From Candidatus Fermentithermobacillaceae bacterium (GTDB lineage Bacteria > Bacillota > Sulfobacillia > Fermentithermobacillales > Fermentithermobacillaceae), in contig DUSI01000026.1 in assembly GCA_012842685.1 (NCBI GenBank), positions 1 to 64,000 of the forward strand: a DNA stretch of 64,000 nt, read 5' to 3'. A model generated the notes under the pieces. That model did not search any database, was not told the origin of the DNA, and saw nothing but the letters and a program-made list of their open reading frames with translations. This document shows, piece after piece, positions 48,085 to 57,560 of the stretch (position 1 is its first letter; the number at the start of each line of letters is the position of its first letter). Made by a program: the position numbers and the translations under genes.

Positions 48085-48885
48085 TTGAAAGGGGAGGGTA
48101 CCCCAGTGGCTTCTACCGGTGCCCATAAGGGACATATGGCACAGACGATAGGCGGATCCAAGGAGTACGAGCCTGCGAGGATATTGGGGACGGTGACGAT
48201 AGGCCAGTCGCCCAGGACGGACCTCATCCCCGAGCTGAAGGCGGCTATGGGGTTAGAGGAAGATGGACGATCGCGAACGCCGGTGAAGGTGATCGAGGCG
48301 GGGGCGCTGGACGGTCTTACCCTTGAAGAAGTGGAGAAACTCGCTCCCCAGCCGGGCGACTACGTGCTGGTCACCAGGATGGCCGACGGGACTCCCGTCA
48401 AGATCGCCGAAAAGCATATCCTCCGGAGGATGGAGGAGCAGATAAAACGGCTTGTGGCAGAAGGAGCGGACGTTGTCGCCCTGGTGTGCACCGGGGAGTT
48501 CCCAGAGTTCCCTTGCGAGAAGCTCCTCGTAAAACCCCAGCTGGTGCTGTTCCACGCGGTTTCGGCGGTAGCCGCGGGCAGAAGGCTCGGAGTATTGCTC
48601 CCCGACGAAGACCAGATAGAGCAGGGGTACCTGCGCTGGTCCGCCGTCCACGGTGACCGGGAATCTCCTCGGGACCTCGTGAGGATCGAAGCGGCCTCGC
48701 CGTATGGCGATCCCGCGCAGGTCGAGGAAGCGGCCCGGAAGCTCAAGGAATGGGGTGCCGAGATAATCGTCATGGACTGCATCGGGTACACGATGGCCAT
48801 GAAGGAACGAGTGAGATCACTAACCGGCGTGCCTGTACTCCTCGCCAGATCGATCCTGGGAAGGGTCATTGCCGAGCTCTTGTAG
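48085..48885 (+). CDS. AroM family protein (Asp/Glu racemase-like fold)
   Basis: LGTVTIGQSPRTDLIPELKAAM, ALVCTGEFPEF, VMDCIGYTMAMKERVR. Confidence 0.88.
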   Translation: MKGEGTPVASTGAHKGHMAQTIGGSKEYEPARILGTVTIGQSPRTDLIPELKAAMGLEEDGRSRTPVKVIEAGALDGLTLEEVEKLAPQPGDYVLVTRMADGTPVKIAEKHILRRMEEQIKRLVAEGADVVALVCTGEFPEFPCEKLLVKPQLVLFHAVSAVAAGRRLGVLLPDEDQIEQGYLRWSAVHGDRESPRDLVRIEAASPYGDPAQVEEAARKLKEWGAEIIVMDCIGYTMAMKERVRSLTGVPVLLARSILGRVIAELL

Positions 48886-49018
48886 GAAGGTCCGGCCCAA
48901 GACTTCTATAGCAAGATTCTCATAGCAAACCTCTTCCACCTGCCCAAACTCCACAGCGAGGTGCCGGGGGTAGGGTGGGTCTTGCCCGAAAAAACCCGCA
49001 AAGCCTAGGAGGTGTTCC

Positions 49019-49789
49019 ATGAAAAGACGCATCGAGGCAGTCGAACGACGGCTGGAAAACATCGAGAAGACCGTATCTGGACTCAGGAAATTCGTGATGA
49101 CCATGAGCGGCGGCGAGTATGGGAGTGGCCTTGGGGCGGAAGAGCGAGTATCCGACGGGTCGCATGGGGGCGTTTCCCGCGGTGCTCAGGAAGTCCCAGC
49201 ACGTGGCGTGTATTACGAGCCTTCGGGCCATGGAAGTCGTACGCCCAAAGATGAGACTCCCGGAGTGCTGCACAACTCGCTGGGCGAGCTCTTCTCCATC
49301 AAACTGGTCTGCCCGACCTTTTTCCGGTGCCTCGATATCGCCATACCTTACTGCACGGTAAGCTTCCCCTCCAGCAAGGAATGGCTTGCAAAGCAGGTGA
49401 GGGAAGGCATGCACTTCTTCATATACGTCACGTCTCCCGTGAGGAAAGTGATAGGCCTGGCGCGGGCGCTGGGGCCCGCCGAGTTCCGGGGAGATGTGAC
49501 TCCTTCCCGGCCGTGGGTCGTGCCCATGGAGTGGGTGATCGGGCCGAAGGCCGGCGGAGTTACGTTCTCGGAAGCCGGAATCGCCGTGCGTTCCCGCCCG
49601 GGAGACACCGTCTACGCCATCCCCGAGGATGTGGCCAAACGCCTGGTGGATGCGCTGATACCCCTTCCAGACCTCGACGAGGCCGAAGTGGCGAGGCTCA
49701 GGAGCCGCTTTGGAGTGGGCGAAGGGCGGGAGAAGGCGGGGAGCCTGAGTTACTCGATATCCTCAAACTCCACGTCCAGCAGGGGGTAG
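49019..49789 (+). CDS. hypothetical protein, N-terminal coiled coil plus uncharacterised C-terminal domain
   Basis: KRRIEAVERRLENIEKTVSGLRKF; HFFIYVTSPVRKVIGLARALG; overlaps vanX-like gene convergently by 40 nt. Confidence 0.6.
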   Translation: MKRRIEAVERRLENIEKTVSGLRKFVMTMSGGEYGSGLGAEERVSDGSHGGVSRGAQEVPARGVYYEPSGHGSRTPKDETPGVLHNSLGELFSIKLVCPTFFRCLDIAIPYCTVSFPSSKEWLAKQVREGMHFFIYVTSPVRKVIGLARALGPAEFRGDVTPSRPWVVPMEWVIGPKAGGVTFSEAGIAVRSRPGDTVYAIPEDVAKRLVDALIPLPDLDEAEVARLRSRFGVGEGREKAGSLSYSISSNSTSSRG

Positions 49790-50709
49790 CTTGCTGCGTC
49801 GCTGTCGACAAAGTGCCACCACTCGGATTTTATGCGGTTAAAGCCGTGTTTCACCATGATTTCGGCCAAAAGCTCCCGGTTTTTCGCCTGTTCTTCGGTG
49901 CACCCGTCGTAGTCGATGGCCGCCTTTTCGCTGAAGTCATCGAAATCGGTGGGCATGGGGAGCTCGTTTCCGTCCATGTCGACCAGCGTGACGTCAACGG
50001 CCGCGCCCCGAGTGTGGATGGAACCTCTCTCGGGCGGCGCCACGAAGTTTGGATCGGGGAAAGCCTCCCACAAAGCCTTCTGGGCAGATGGCGGCCTGTA
50101 GGCGTCCCATATCTTGAGCCTGTAGCCCATCTGGGCAAACTCCCGGTTCGCGGCGATGAGTTTCTCCGCCGTCCCGCGGACGAGGAGGCACCGTCCCTGG
50201 GAATAAACCTTCTTGCCGATGAAGTTATTCTCGGTCGCGTATCGGAGTTCGACCACGAAGCTATCGTCCATCTCAATCAGGTCGACGAGGTCGCCGGGGC
50301 GGGGAGCCGCATTAGTCTGGGGCTCTGGGAGTTCCGTGTCCACCGGCGCGCCGGGAGTCTCTAGACTAGGGGTGTCCGTTTGCCCTGTTGCATGGCCGGG
50401 CACCTCTCTATCCGCCCTATCCAATAGGAAGCATCCGGCGAAGGAACTTGCGGCGACCATCGCGGCGACCACGGCAACCGCAACAAGCAACACATAGGGA
50501 ACTGCACCGCCGGACCTTCTGAACCTGCGGGGCTTCCGGGGCTTTCCGGCCGTCCCTATCCGGCGCATCATGCTCACCTTCCTCACCGGTCGCGGCATTT
50601 TCGCCATCTCGTTCACTTTGGCCGGCCTGTCTTCCACATGGGCTATAGGTGCTGCGGCAGCCTGACCCCCATGTGGCGACGCCGCTACAACCGAAACTTT
50701 GGACGCCAT
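49750..50709 (-). CDS. D-alanyl-D-alanine dipeptidase (VanX/DdpX family) with N-terminal TM anchor
   Basis: VELRYATENNFIGKKVYSQGRCLLV, WDAYRPPSAQKALWEAFPDPNFV, SIHTRGAAVDVTLVD, SEWWHFVDSD. Confidence 0.92.
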   Translation of the reverse strand: MASKVSVVAASPHGGQAAAAPIAHVEDRPAKVNEMAKMPRPVRKVSMMRRIGTAGKPRKPRRFRRSGGAVPYVLLVAVAVVAAMVAASSFAGCFLLDRADREVPGHATGQTDTPSLETPGAPVDTELPEPQTNAAPRPGDLVDLIEMDDSFVVELRYATENNFIGKKVYSQGRCLLVRGTAEKLIAANREFAQMGYRLKIWDAYRPPSAQKALWEAFPDPNFVAPPERGSIHTRGAAVDVTLVDMDGNELPMPTDFDDFSEKAAIDYDGCTEEQAKNRELLAEIMVKHGFNRIKSEWWHFVDSDAASYPLLDVEFEDIE

Positions 50710-50774
50710 ATATGGCCTTTGGTTCCTGAGAGTCCTATCATAAGACAAAAGGAGTAAGTGAGGAAGGTGGAAGA

Positions 50775-51941
50775 GTGGCAGACGTAAAGGAACAGATAGG
50801 CAAGCACTGGACGGAGATCGAAACCCCAGCACTCATGGTGGACCTGGACATCATGGAAGCCAACATGGACAAGATGATGGCTTTCCTCAGAGACGCCGGC
50901 GCAGGGGTAGGGATCAGGCCCCACGCCAAGACCCACAAGATCCCTCAGATAGCCAACATGCAGATGGCCAAAGGAGCCCTCGGGATTTGCGCCGCCAAGC
51001 TCGGAGAGGCAGAGGCGCTGGCAGAAGGCGGAGTGCCCGACATCCTCATAGCCAATCAGACCGTAGGCGCGAACAAGATAAAGAGACTCGCGGAGCTGTC
51101 CAAGAAGACGAACCTCAAAGTCGCGGTCGATTCTAAGGAGAACCTCCTGGATATCGCCAGAGAGTCTGCCGCCACCAGCGGAAACGTGGGTATCGTAGTC
51201 GAGGTTGACGTCGGGAACAAGCGCGCCGGAGTGCGATCCCACGAAGAGGCGATAGAGCTGGCCAAACTTGCCGCTTCCACCCCTGGAGTCTGGTATGCGG
51301 GCGTCATGGGGTACGAAGGTTTCGCGGTGTTTATCCCCGACTTCGAGGAAAGGCGCCGGGTTGCCGAGCGGGCCTACGACATCCTCATGGGCTACAGGGA
51401 CGCCATAAAAGAAAAGGCCGGCCTGGATTCCGGCATAGTAAGCGCCGCCGGTTCCGGTACCTACATGTTCGCCGCCAAGAGGAAGGGGCTTACGGACATC
51501 CAGGCGGGTTCCTACATTTTCATGGACGTCCGTTACGGCTCCACCGCGGGAGTCGACTTTCTGAACTCCCTCGCCGTCGTGACCACGATAGTCAGCCATC
51601 CCGAGCCCGAGGTATATATCACCGACGCGGGTCAGAAGTCCATGACCCAAGAGTTCGGCCTGGTCACCACGCTCCCGTCCTACGGGCTCAAAGTCCAGAG
51701 CATGTCCGAAGAGCACGTGACCATGAGGCCCACCGGCGAACCCGAGAGGCTACCTGGGATAGGACTCCTTGACGAGAAGTACGGCAAGGAAGCCAAGAAA
51801 CCTTTCAAGGTCGGCGACAAGATCCTCCTCATCCCGAGCCACTGCTGCACCACGGTGAACCTGCATGACATCCTCTACGCGGTTCGGGACGGCGTGGTCG
51901 AAGACGTGTGGCCCGTGGCAGGCAGGGGCAAGTTCGCTTGA
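50775..51941 (+). CDS. PLP-dependent alanine racemase-fold enzyme, DSD1/D-threonine aldolase-like
   Basis: ETPALMVDLDIMEANMDKMMAF, GIRPHAKTHKIPQIANMQM, IPSHCCTTVNLHD. Confidence 0.92.
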   Translation: MADVKEQIGKHWTEIETPALMVDLDIMEANMDKMMAFLRDAGAGVGIRPHAKTHKIPQIANMQMAKGALGICAAKLGEAEALAEGGVPDILIANQTVGANKIKRLAELSKKTNLKVAVDSKENLLDIARESAATSGNVGIVVEVDVGNKRAGVRSHEEAIELAKLAASTPGVWYAGVMGYEGFAVFIPDFEERRRVAERAYDILMGYRDAIKEKAGLDSGIVSAAGSGTYMFAAKRKGLTDIQAGSYIFMDVRYGSTAGVDFLNSLAVVTTIVSHPEPEVYITDAGQKSMTQEFGLVTTLPSYGLKVQSMSEEHVTMRPTGEPERLPGIGLLDEKYGKEAKKPFKVGDKILLIPSHCCTTVNLHDILYAVRDGVVEDVWPVAGRGKFA

Positions 51942-51963
51942 TCCATTGTCAGTGCGTTCTTTG

Positions 51964-52093
51964 GTCGTTAGTACTTGTCTCGAACCCATGAGGCATCGCC
52001 CGCCAGAGCTCTGTGCCAGGGTTCGGAAGTCGTTAGTACTTCTCTGGAGCCCATGAGGGCTGCTAGAGCGCTGAGCAGGCGAAGCCTGCTTGA
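51964..52093. repeat. 65-nt imperfect direct repeat (x2) upstream of larA
   Basis: GTCGTTAGTACTTgTCTcGAaCCCATGAGGC at 51964 and GTCGTTAGTACTTcTCTgGAgCCCATGAGGGC at 52029. Confidence 0.75.
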
Positions 52094-52099
52094 GCCTGC

Positions 52100-53389
52100 A
52101 TGAGATGGACTGTGGGGGAGGGAGCCGGAGTGACCTGGAACGGTATAACGCTGAAGTACGGGACTTCCGAACTGAAGGTGGAAGTGCCTTCTGCAAAGTT
52201 GCTCGGGGTGCTCGTCCCGTCCGAACCCGAGCTCCCTCCTTCTGAGACGGATGAGATCGAGCGGGCCCTCGATAATCCTACTGGTACACCCAGGCTGGAA
52301 GAAATGGTGGAGCCGTGGATGAAAGTGGTCATCATGGCCAGCGACATCACGCGGCCTTCGCCTACCTCGAAGCTCCTGCCGCCGCTCCTTAGGAGGCTGG
52401 AGAAAGCCGGGGTGAAGGATTCCCAGATAACCGTCGTTTTCGGGATGGGCATCCACAGGGCTCACACCGAGGAAGAGAAGAAGATCCTCGTCGGGGAAGA
52501 TGTCTTCGCCAGGATCAAGTGCGTAGACAGCATCGAGGGCGATTTCGTATACATCGGGACCACCTCAAGGGGCACGCCGGTGGAAGTGGCCAGGCCTGTG
52601 GCTGAGTGCGACTTCCTCATAGCCACCGGCAACGTCGAGTACCACTACTTCGCTGGATATTCCGGTGGGGCCAAGGCCGTTATCCCCGGGGCCTGCAGCA
52701 GGCGGACCGTCGAGGCCAACCACTCCATGCAGCTCATGCCCGGCGCCGAGGCAGGCTCGTACGACCAAAACCCCGTCCGCCAGGACATCGAAGAAGCCGC
52801 CCGGATGGTGGGTCTGGATTTCATCCTGAACGTGGTGCTCGACCCCTCGAAGAGGACCGTGCGGGCCGTGGCGGGCGACCCGCTCTCTGCCCACGCGGAG
52901 GCCAGGAAAGTGACCGACCTGGTATATGGCGTGGAGATACCCCGGCGGGCCGATATCGCCATCGCGTCGGCCGGAGGGAGGCCCAAAGACCTCAATTTCT
53001 ACCAGGCCCAAAAAGCCCTGGAAAACGCCGCCTATGCCGTCCGGGAAGGCGGAGTGGTCATCCTCGTGGCCGAGTGCCCGGAAGGCCTAGGAGAACCTAC
53101 CTTCGAAAAGTACATGACGGGGATGGAACCTGACGAGATCGTCGAATCGATCAGGCGGAAGTTCGTCCTTGGGGGCCACAAGGCTGCGGCGGTGGCGCGC
53201 ATCTTGCGGCAAAAGGACGTTTACCTAGTGTCCAGCATGGACGGGGAGACGGTCCGGAAGTGCAAGATGAAGCCTTTCCCGGAGCTCTGTGAGGCCCTCG
53301 ACGCGGCATTTTCGGCCCTGGGGCCGGACGCTACCGTGTGGGTCATGCCCTACGCCGGTTCCACGGTGCCGCGGTTACGCGGATCCTAA
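52100..53389 (+). CDS. larA: nickel-dependent lactate racemase LarA family
   Basis: SDITRPSPTSKLLPPLLRRLEKAGV, GMGIHRAHTEEEKKILVG, GYSGGAKAVIPGACSRRTVEANH. Confidence 0.93.
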   Translation: MRWTVGEGAGVTWNGITLKYGTSELKVEVPSAKLLGVLVPSEPELPPSETDEIERALDNPTGTPRLEEMVEPWMKVVIMASDITRPSPTSKLLPPLLRRLEKAGVKDSQITVVFGMGIHRAHTEEEKKILVGEDVFARIKCVDSIEGDFVYIGTTSRGTPVEVARPVAECDFLIATGNVEYHYFAGYSGGAKAVIPGACSRRTVEANHSMQLMPGAEAGSYDQNPVRQDIEEAARMVGLDFILNVVLDPSKRTVRAVAGDPLSAHAEARKVTDLVYGVEIPRRADIAIASAGGRPKDLNFYQAQKALENAAYAVREGGVVILVAECPEGLGEPTFEKYMTGMEPDEIVESIRRKFVLGGHKAAAVARILRQKDVYLVSSMDGETVRKCKMKPFPELCEALDAAFSALGPDATVWVMPYAGSTVPRLRGS

Positions 53390-53398
53390 TACTACTGG

Positions 53399-55651
53399 AT
53401 GGAGATGATGCCGTTGGCGCTTGAGCCCTATGTTGCAGAAGACCTTCTCAAAATGAAATGGGTTGGAAGTCCGAGGCTTTCCCCATGCGGCAGGTTTGTC
53501 GCGTTTGTGGTAACGGAAGTCCTAGAAAAAGAAAACGGCTACGCATCGGCCATATGGCTCTATGATTCCTCGTACATGGATTACGACCCGCAGGCCGTGA
53601 GGCAGATAACCTTCCGGGGCGGGAAGACCGTGGGGAGAGACGCAAATCCCAAGTGGTCTCCCGACGGGACTAAGATCGCCTTCCTCTCTGACCGGTCGGG
53701 GGCAAACCAGCTCTACGTCCTCGAGATGGACGGTGGAGAAGCCCGGCAGCTAACCGGCACGCCCAAGGGAGTAAGCGACTTCGACTGGCTGGGGAACGAC
53801 GCCCTAGTCTTCTGTGCAAAAGAGGACGAAGAAAAGCCCAAACTCCGGGAAGGCGCCACCGCCAGGAGGATCACCACCTTGAGGTACAAGGCCAACGGGG
53901 CGGGTTTCCTGGATGGCCTTCACACCCAGCTATGGACCGTTGGTCTGGAAGGTTCCGGCCCGGCGAAACCGGCGGCGGGCGGCGAAGGCAAAGTGGGCAA
54001 GGACGGCAAGACAGGCGACGAACGAAACGAAGGGAAAGAAGGAAAGGAGTCGGCCACAAACCCTAGGCGCCTCACCAGCGGGCCTTATGACTGCGGCTCC
54101 CTCTGCGCCTCGCCTTCGGGCAGGTACGTCGCGTTTGTCTCCAGGAGAACCGAAGACCAGCTGGCCCAGTATAACGACCTCTTCCTCTTGGACGTCCGGA
54201 TGGGCGAGCTGAAGAAACTCACCGCAGGTCGCGGGCAAGTGGGGCGACCTGTCTTTTCCCCGGACGAAAGCGCCGTGTACTACATAGGCCACGAGAAAGG
54301 CGAGTCTTACCCTGGAGCTTACCCGGAGATCTGGAAAGTCGACCTGAAGACGCTTGAGCGCAAGACTATCTCGACCGGTTTCCCATACTTCATAGCAGGC
54401 GGTATTACCGGTGATGTGGGGTCCGACCCGGGGAATACCGGCCTTAAGGTTTCGTCTTGCGGCAGGTTCCTGTACTTCACCGCGGTTGACGGCGGCTCTT
54501 CGTACCTCTTCCGCATCCCCGTAGAGGGCGGCAAGTGGGAAAAGGTATACGGCGAAGGACAGATGGTCGTAAAGTCCTACGACATATCCGGCGGGAAACT
54601 CGTGGTGAACAAGTCGACTCCGGTCACGATGGGCGACCTGTGGTACGGAGACGTGCCGGAGCCGGCTCCCGGCGGAAAGGGGGCTGCGCTCGATGCGTCC
54701 CAGCACGGGTCGCAGGACAGAGATGAAGATGCCTCCCTGGACGGCATCGAGGTGCGCAAAGCCGAGCCCGAGGCAGATCCCCTCAAGATGATCACCGGCT
54801 TTAACAGCAAGCTCGCCTCTGAGAGGTATGCCGGGTGGCCGAGACGCGTCACTTTCAACCACCCCGACGGGACAGTCCTGGAAGGCTGGGTCATCATGCC
54901 CAGGGGGTTCGAGAAAGGGAAGAAATACCCCCTCATAATGGAAATCCACGGCGGCCCCCACACCACCTACGGGAACGTCTTCTTCCATGAATTCCAGGTT
55001 CTCGCGGGGCACGGTTTCGGCGTCCTCTACACCAACCCCAGGGGGAGCATGGGATACGGTGAAGACTTCGCCCGGGCCGTCGTCGGAGACTGGTGCGGCG
55101 TGGACGCCGATGACCTCGAGTTCATGGCGAGAGAAGCCATCCGCATGTTTGACTGGGTAGACCCCAAGAGAGTCGGCGTGACCGGCGGGAGCCAGGGCGG
55201 CTACTTCACCAACTGGCTCATAAGCCACACGGACCTTTTCGCGGCAGCCGTCACCCAGAGGAGCATGTCCAACCTCTACAGCAAGTACGGGACAGCGGAC
55301 AACGGCTGGTCCCACGACAAGGCGGGGATGGGCGGCAGGGACCTGTGGGACAGCGAGGATTTCCTGATGGAGAGGTCTCCCATAAGATACGCTCCCAATG
55401 TGAAGACGCCTACTCTCATAATCCACAGCGACCAGGACTACCGGTGCCCCCTGGAGCAGGCCGAGCAGTGGTACGTGGCCCTGAAGAGGCTCGGGGTCAA
55501 GACCGAAATGCTACTGTTCCATGGTGAAAACCACGAACTCTCGAGGAGCGGTAAGCCCGCGAACAGGATAGTCAGGCTCGAGGCGATCCTCGAGTGGTTC
55601 GAGAGGTTCCTGAAGCAGAACGAGAGATTGCCGGATGTGACCCAGTCCTAG
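53399..55651 (+). CDS. S9 family peptidase (second paralogue in window)
   Basis: GVTGGSQGGYFTNWLISHTDLFAAAVTQRSMSNL, ENHELSRSGKP. Confidence 0.95.
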   Translation: MEMMPLALEPYVAEDLLKMKWVGSPRLSPCGRFVAFVVTEVLEKENGYASAIWLYDSSYMDYDPQAVRQITFRGGKTVGRDANPKWSPDGTKIAFLSDRSGANQLYVLEMDGGEARQLTGTPKGVSDFDWLGNDALVFCAKEDEEKPKLREGATARRITTLRYKANGAGFLDGLHTQLWTVGLEGSGPAKPAAGGEGKVGKDGKTGDERNEGKEGKESATNPRRLTSGPYDCGSLCASPSGRYVAFVSRRTEDQLAQYNDLFLLDVRMGELKKLTAGRGQVGRPVFSPDESAVYYIGHEKGESYPGAYPEIWKVDLKTLERKTISTGFPYFIAGGITGDVGSDPGNTGLKVSSCGRFLYFTAVDGGSSYLFRIPVEGGKWEKVYGEGQMVVKSYDISGGKLVVNKSTPVTMGDLWYGDVPEPAPGGKGAALDASQHGSQDRDEDASLDGIEVRKAEPEADPLKMITGFNSKLASERYAGWPRRVTFNHPDGTVLEGWVIMPRGFEKGKKYPLIMEIHGGPHTTYGNVFFHEFQVLAGHGFGVLYTNPRGSMGYGEDFARAVVGDWCGVDADDLEFMAREAIRMFDWVDPKRVGVTGGSQGGYFTNWLISHTDLFAAAVTQRSMSNLYSKYGTADNGWSHDKAGMGGRDLWDSEDFLMERSPIRYAPNVKTPTLIIHSDQDYRCPLEQAEQWYVALKRLGVKTEMLLFHGENHELSRSGKPANRIVRLEAILEWFERFLKQNERLPDVTQS

Positions 55652-55690
55652 GCCTCGCTTTTCTAGAACGCTCAGATGTCCGTGAATCCG

Positions 55691-55713
55691 CCGGGGCCAG
55701 CTATCGGCCCCGG
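55691..55713 (+). terminator. Rho-independent terminator
   Basis: CCGGGGCC-AGCTATC-GGCCCCGG followed by TAGCATTTT. Confidence 0.8.
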
Positions 55714-55863
55714 TAGCATTTTGGCCGAAAACCGCCTATCCGTAGACTATGGATCCCGAGCAGGAGTTCTCACACATGATTCAGGGTTAGTCTCAAATAG
55801 GAGATTCTAAGCCTCTGACCCCGTTCCAAGGAGGAGCCCCGAGGTTCCTCGAAGAGTGGATAG

Positions 55864-56703
55864 ATGGGGGTGGTTTGTCTGAAGATAGGCGATCTGATCG
55901 GCCGCGGCTACCAGTGTGAGGTGTTTGCCCTGGGAGACGACAAAGTATTGAAGGTCTTCAAGCCCGGGGCGGACCGGTCCTGGATCGAAAGAGAGTTCCA
56001 GGTTACCTGCCTTCTTCATGGAGCCGGACTGCCCGTACCTGCCGCGTTCGACATCGTGGAGGTAGATGGTAGGACCGGGATTGTGTACGAGCGGATCCAC
56101 GGGCCTCTTATCAGCGAGGCGGTCCTGGCTAAACCGGGGGAGATAAGGGCTCTTGCCCGCGGGATGGCCGAACTCCACGCAGCCATCCATTCGGTAAGCC
56201 TGAAGGATCTGCCGTCGCAGCGTGAACGGTTCATAAGGCGAATCAAGGGCCTAGGGCAGCTCACGGCTGGGGAAAAGGAAGATGTCTTGCTTATCCTCGA
56301 TAGGCTACCCGACGGCGACCGCGTGTGTCACGGCGACCTGAACCCCAACAATGTGATCGTATCTCCAAAGGGTATGGTGGCAATTGACTGGGACAACGGG
56401 TGCAGGGGAAACCCAATGGCCGACGTCGCGCGTACGGTCTTGCTCCTGGACAACGCCCCCTGTCATGTTCTGGATCCTCTAGAGAGGAAGAATGTTTGCG
56501 CGCTCGCCAGGCGCTTCAGAGACGAGTATCTCGAGGTGTACTTCGAAACCACTGGGGAAACAGCTGGTCGGTCGGAGTCTCTCACCAGTATTCTTGCGCA
56601 GTGGATGATACCAGTCGCAGCTGCCCGGCTGGATGAGAACATAGAGCCGGAGCAGGCAGCTCTGCTGGAAACCGTACGCAAGGGCGTCGCCCGGCAAGCA
56701 TGA
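55864..56703 (+). CDS. aminoglycoside phosphotransferase/APH-fold kinase
   Basis: VCHGDLNPNNVIVSPKGMVAIDWDNGCRGNPMADVART. Confidence 0.88.
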   Translation: MGVVCLKIGDLIGRGYQCEVFALGDDKVLKVFKPGADRSWIEREFQVTCLLHGAGLPVPAAFDIVEVDGRTGIVYERIHGPLISEAVLAKPGEIRALARGMAELHAAIHSVSLKDLPSQRERFIRRIKGLGQLTAGEKEDVLLILDRLPDGDRVCHGDLNPNNVIVSPKGMVAIDWDNGCRGNPMADVARTVLLLDNAPCHVLDPLERKNVCALARRFRDEYLEVYFETTGETAGRSESLTSILAQWMIPVAAARLDENIEPEQAALLETVRKGVARQA

Positions 56704-56759
56704 GCGACACTCGTATTGTTGTACCTTCATGGGTAAACTCCTAATCATCCGCGGTGACG

Positions 56760-57286
56760 GGCGGAAGAAACCTGATGGTCCCGGCATATCGGCTGAAAAG
56801 AAGGGATCGTAGGGAAACATCGGCGGAAAGGACCGGATGGTCTGCGGAGATCCGGGGGAGAAACCGACCGACCCAGGAACACCGGCCGAAAAGACGGGAT
56901 AGTTCGGGAAGATCGGTGGAAGAGGTCCGACGGTGCGGCATGACAGGTGGAGGAGTTCAGATGGTCTGTGATAATCGGTAGAAGAAATCGGATGGTGCGA
57001 TGTGAGCGGTGGAAGAGTTCGGACGGTTTGTGCTGAATGGTGGAAGAAATCCGATGATGTGCCAGGATGGGTGGAACAGACCGGATGATGTGTGATGACC
57101 GGCAGAAGAAATCGGATAGTGCAGGGTAGATGGCGGAAGAACTCGGATGGTCCACGGTGACCAGTGGAAGAATCCGGAGAGTCAGCGGTGACTGGCGGAA
57201 GAACTGCGATGGTCCGCGGTGACCGGCGGAGATGGTCCGACCGTCGGGAAAGACCGGCGGACAGAATCGGCCGGTCCCTGAGGCGT
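56760..57286. repeat. Degenerate 31-nt tandem array B (17 units in unbroken register)
   Basis: Units begin every 31 nt from 56760 to 57256; consensus approx GGYGGAAGAAATCGGATGGTSYGSGGTGAYC. Confidence 0.92.
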
Positions 57287-57560
57287 GGGTGGAAGATACC
57301 AGACGATCGTCTTGAGGGTCAGAAAGCCCCGATGGCCCGAAGGTCCAACCGGCCAGGAAGTCCCATGATCAGAAGAGCCAGTGGCCAGGCATACCGGGGT
57401 GTGCCTGGGCTCCTCATCCTGAAGGCCCTGCAACTTGCCGAAGATGTGCTGGTTTACCGCGCAGCCCCTCCCTTGACAACCCTGTGGGTAACGGAGTTCA
57501 ATGGAGTTAAACAACCGGTTAGTCATACATGGCGGCATCCCGGCACCAGGAGTGTTGGAC

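Noticed and set aside
49327-50364. 345-aa plus-strand ORF
   Set aside because: It runs out of frame through the 49019-49789 gene and antisense through the VanX-like gene, with no domain motifs.
24196-55651. Two S9 peptidases (24196-26256 and 53399-55651) as a recent duplication
   Set aside because: They share catalytic motifs but are clearly diverged, with different lengths and insertions; ordinary paralogues of a large family.
56745-57155. 136-aa minus-strand ORF (Ser/His/Arg-rich), and similar ORFs 34985-35413, 35223-35528, 37410-37910
   Set aside because: They arise from the tandem arrays. Periods of 31 and 13 nt rotate the frame, so no protein repeat is maintained.
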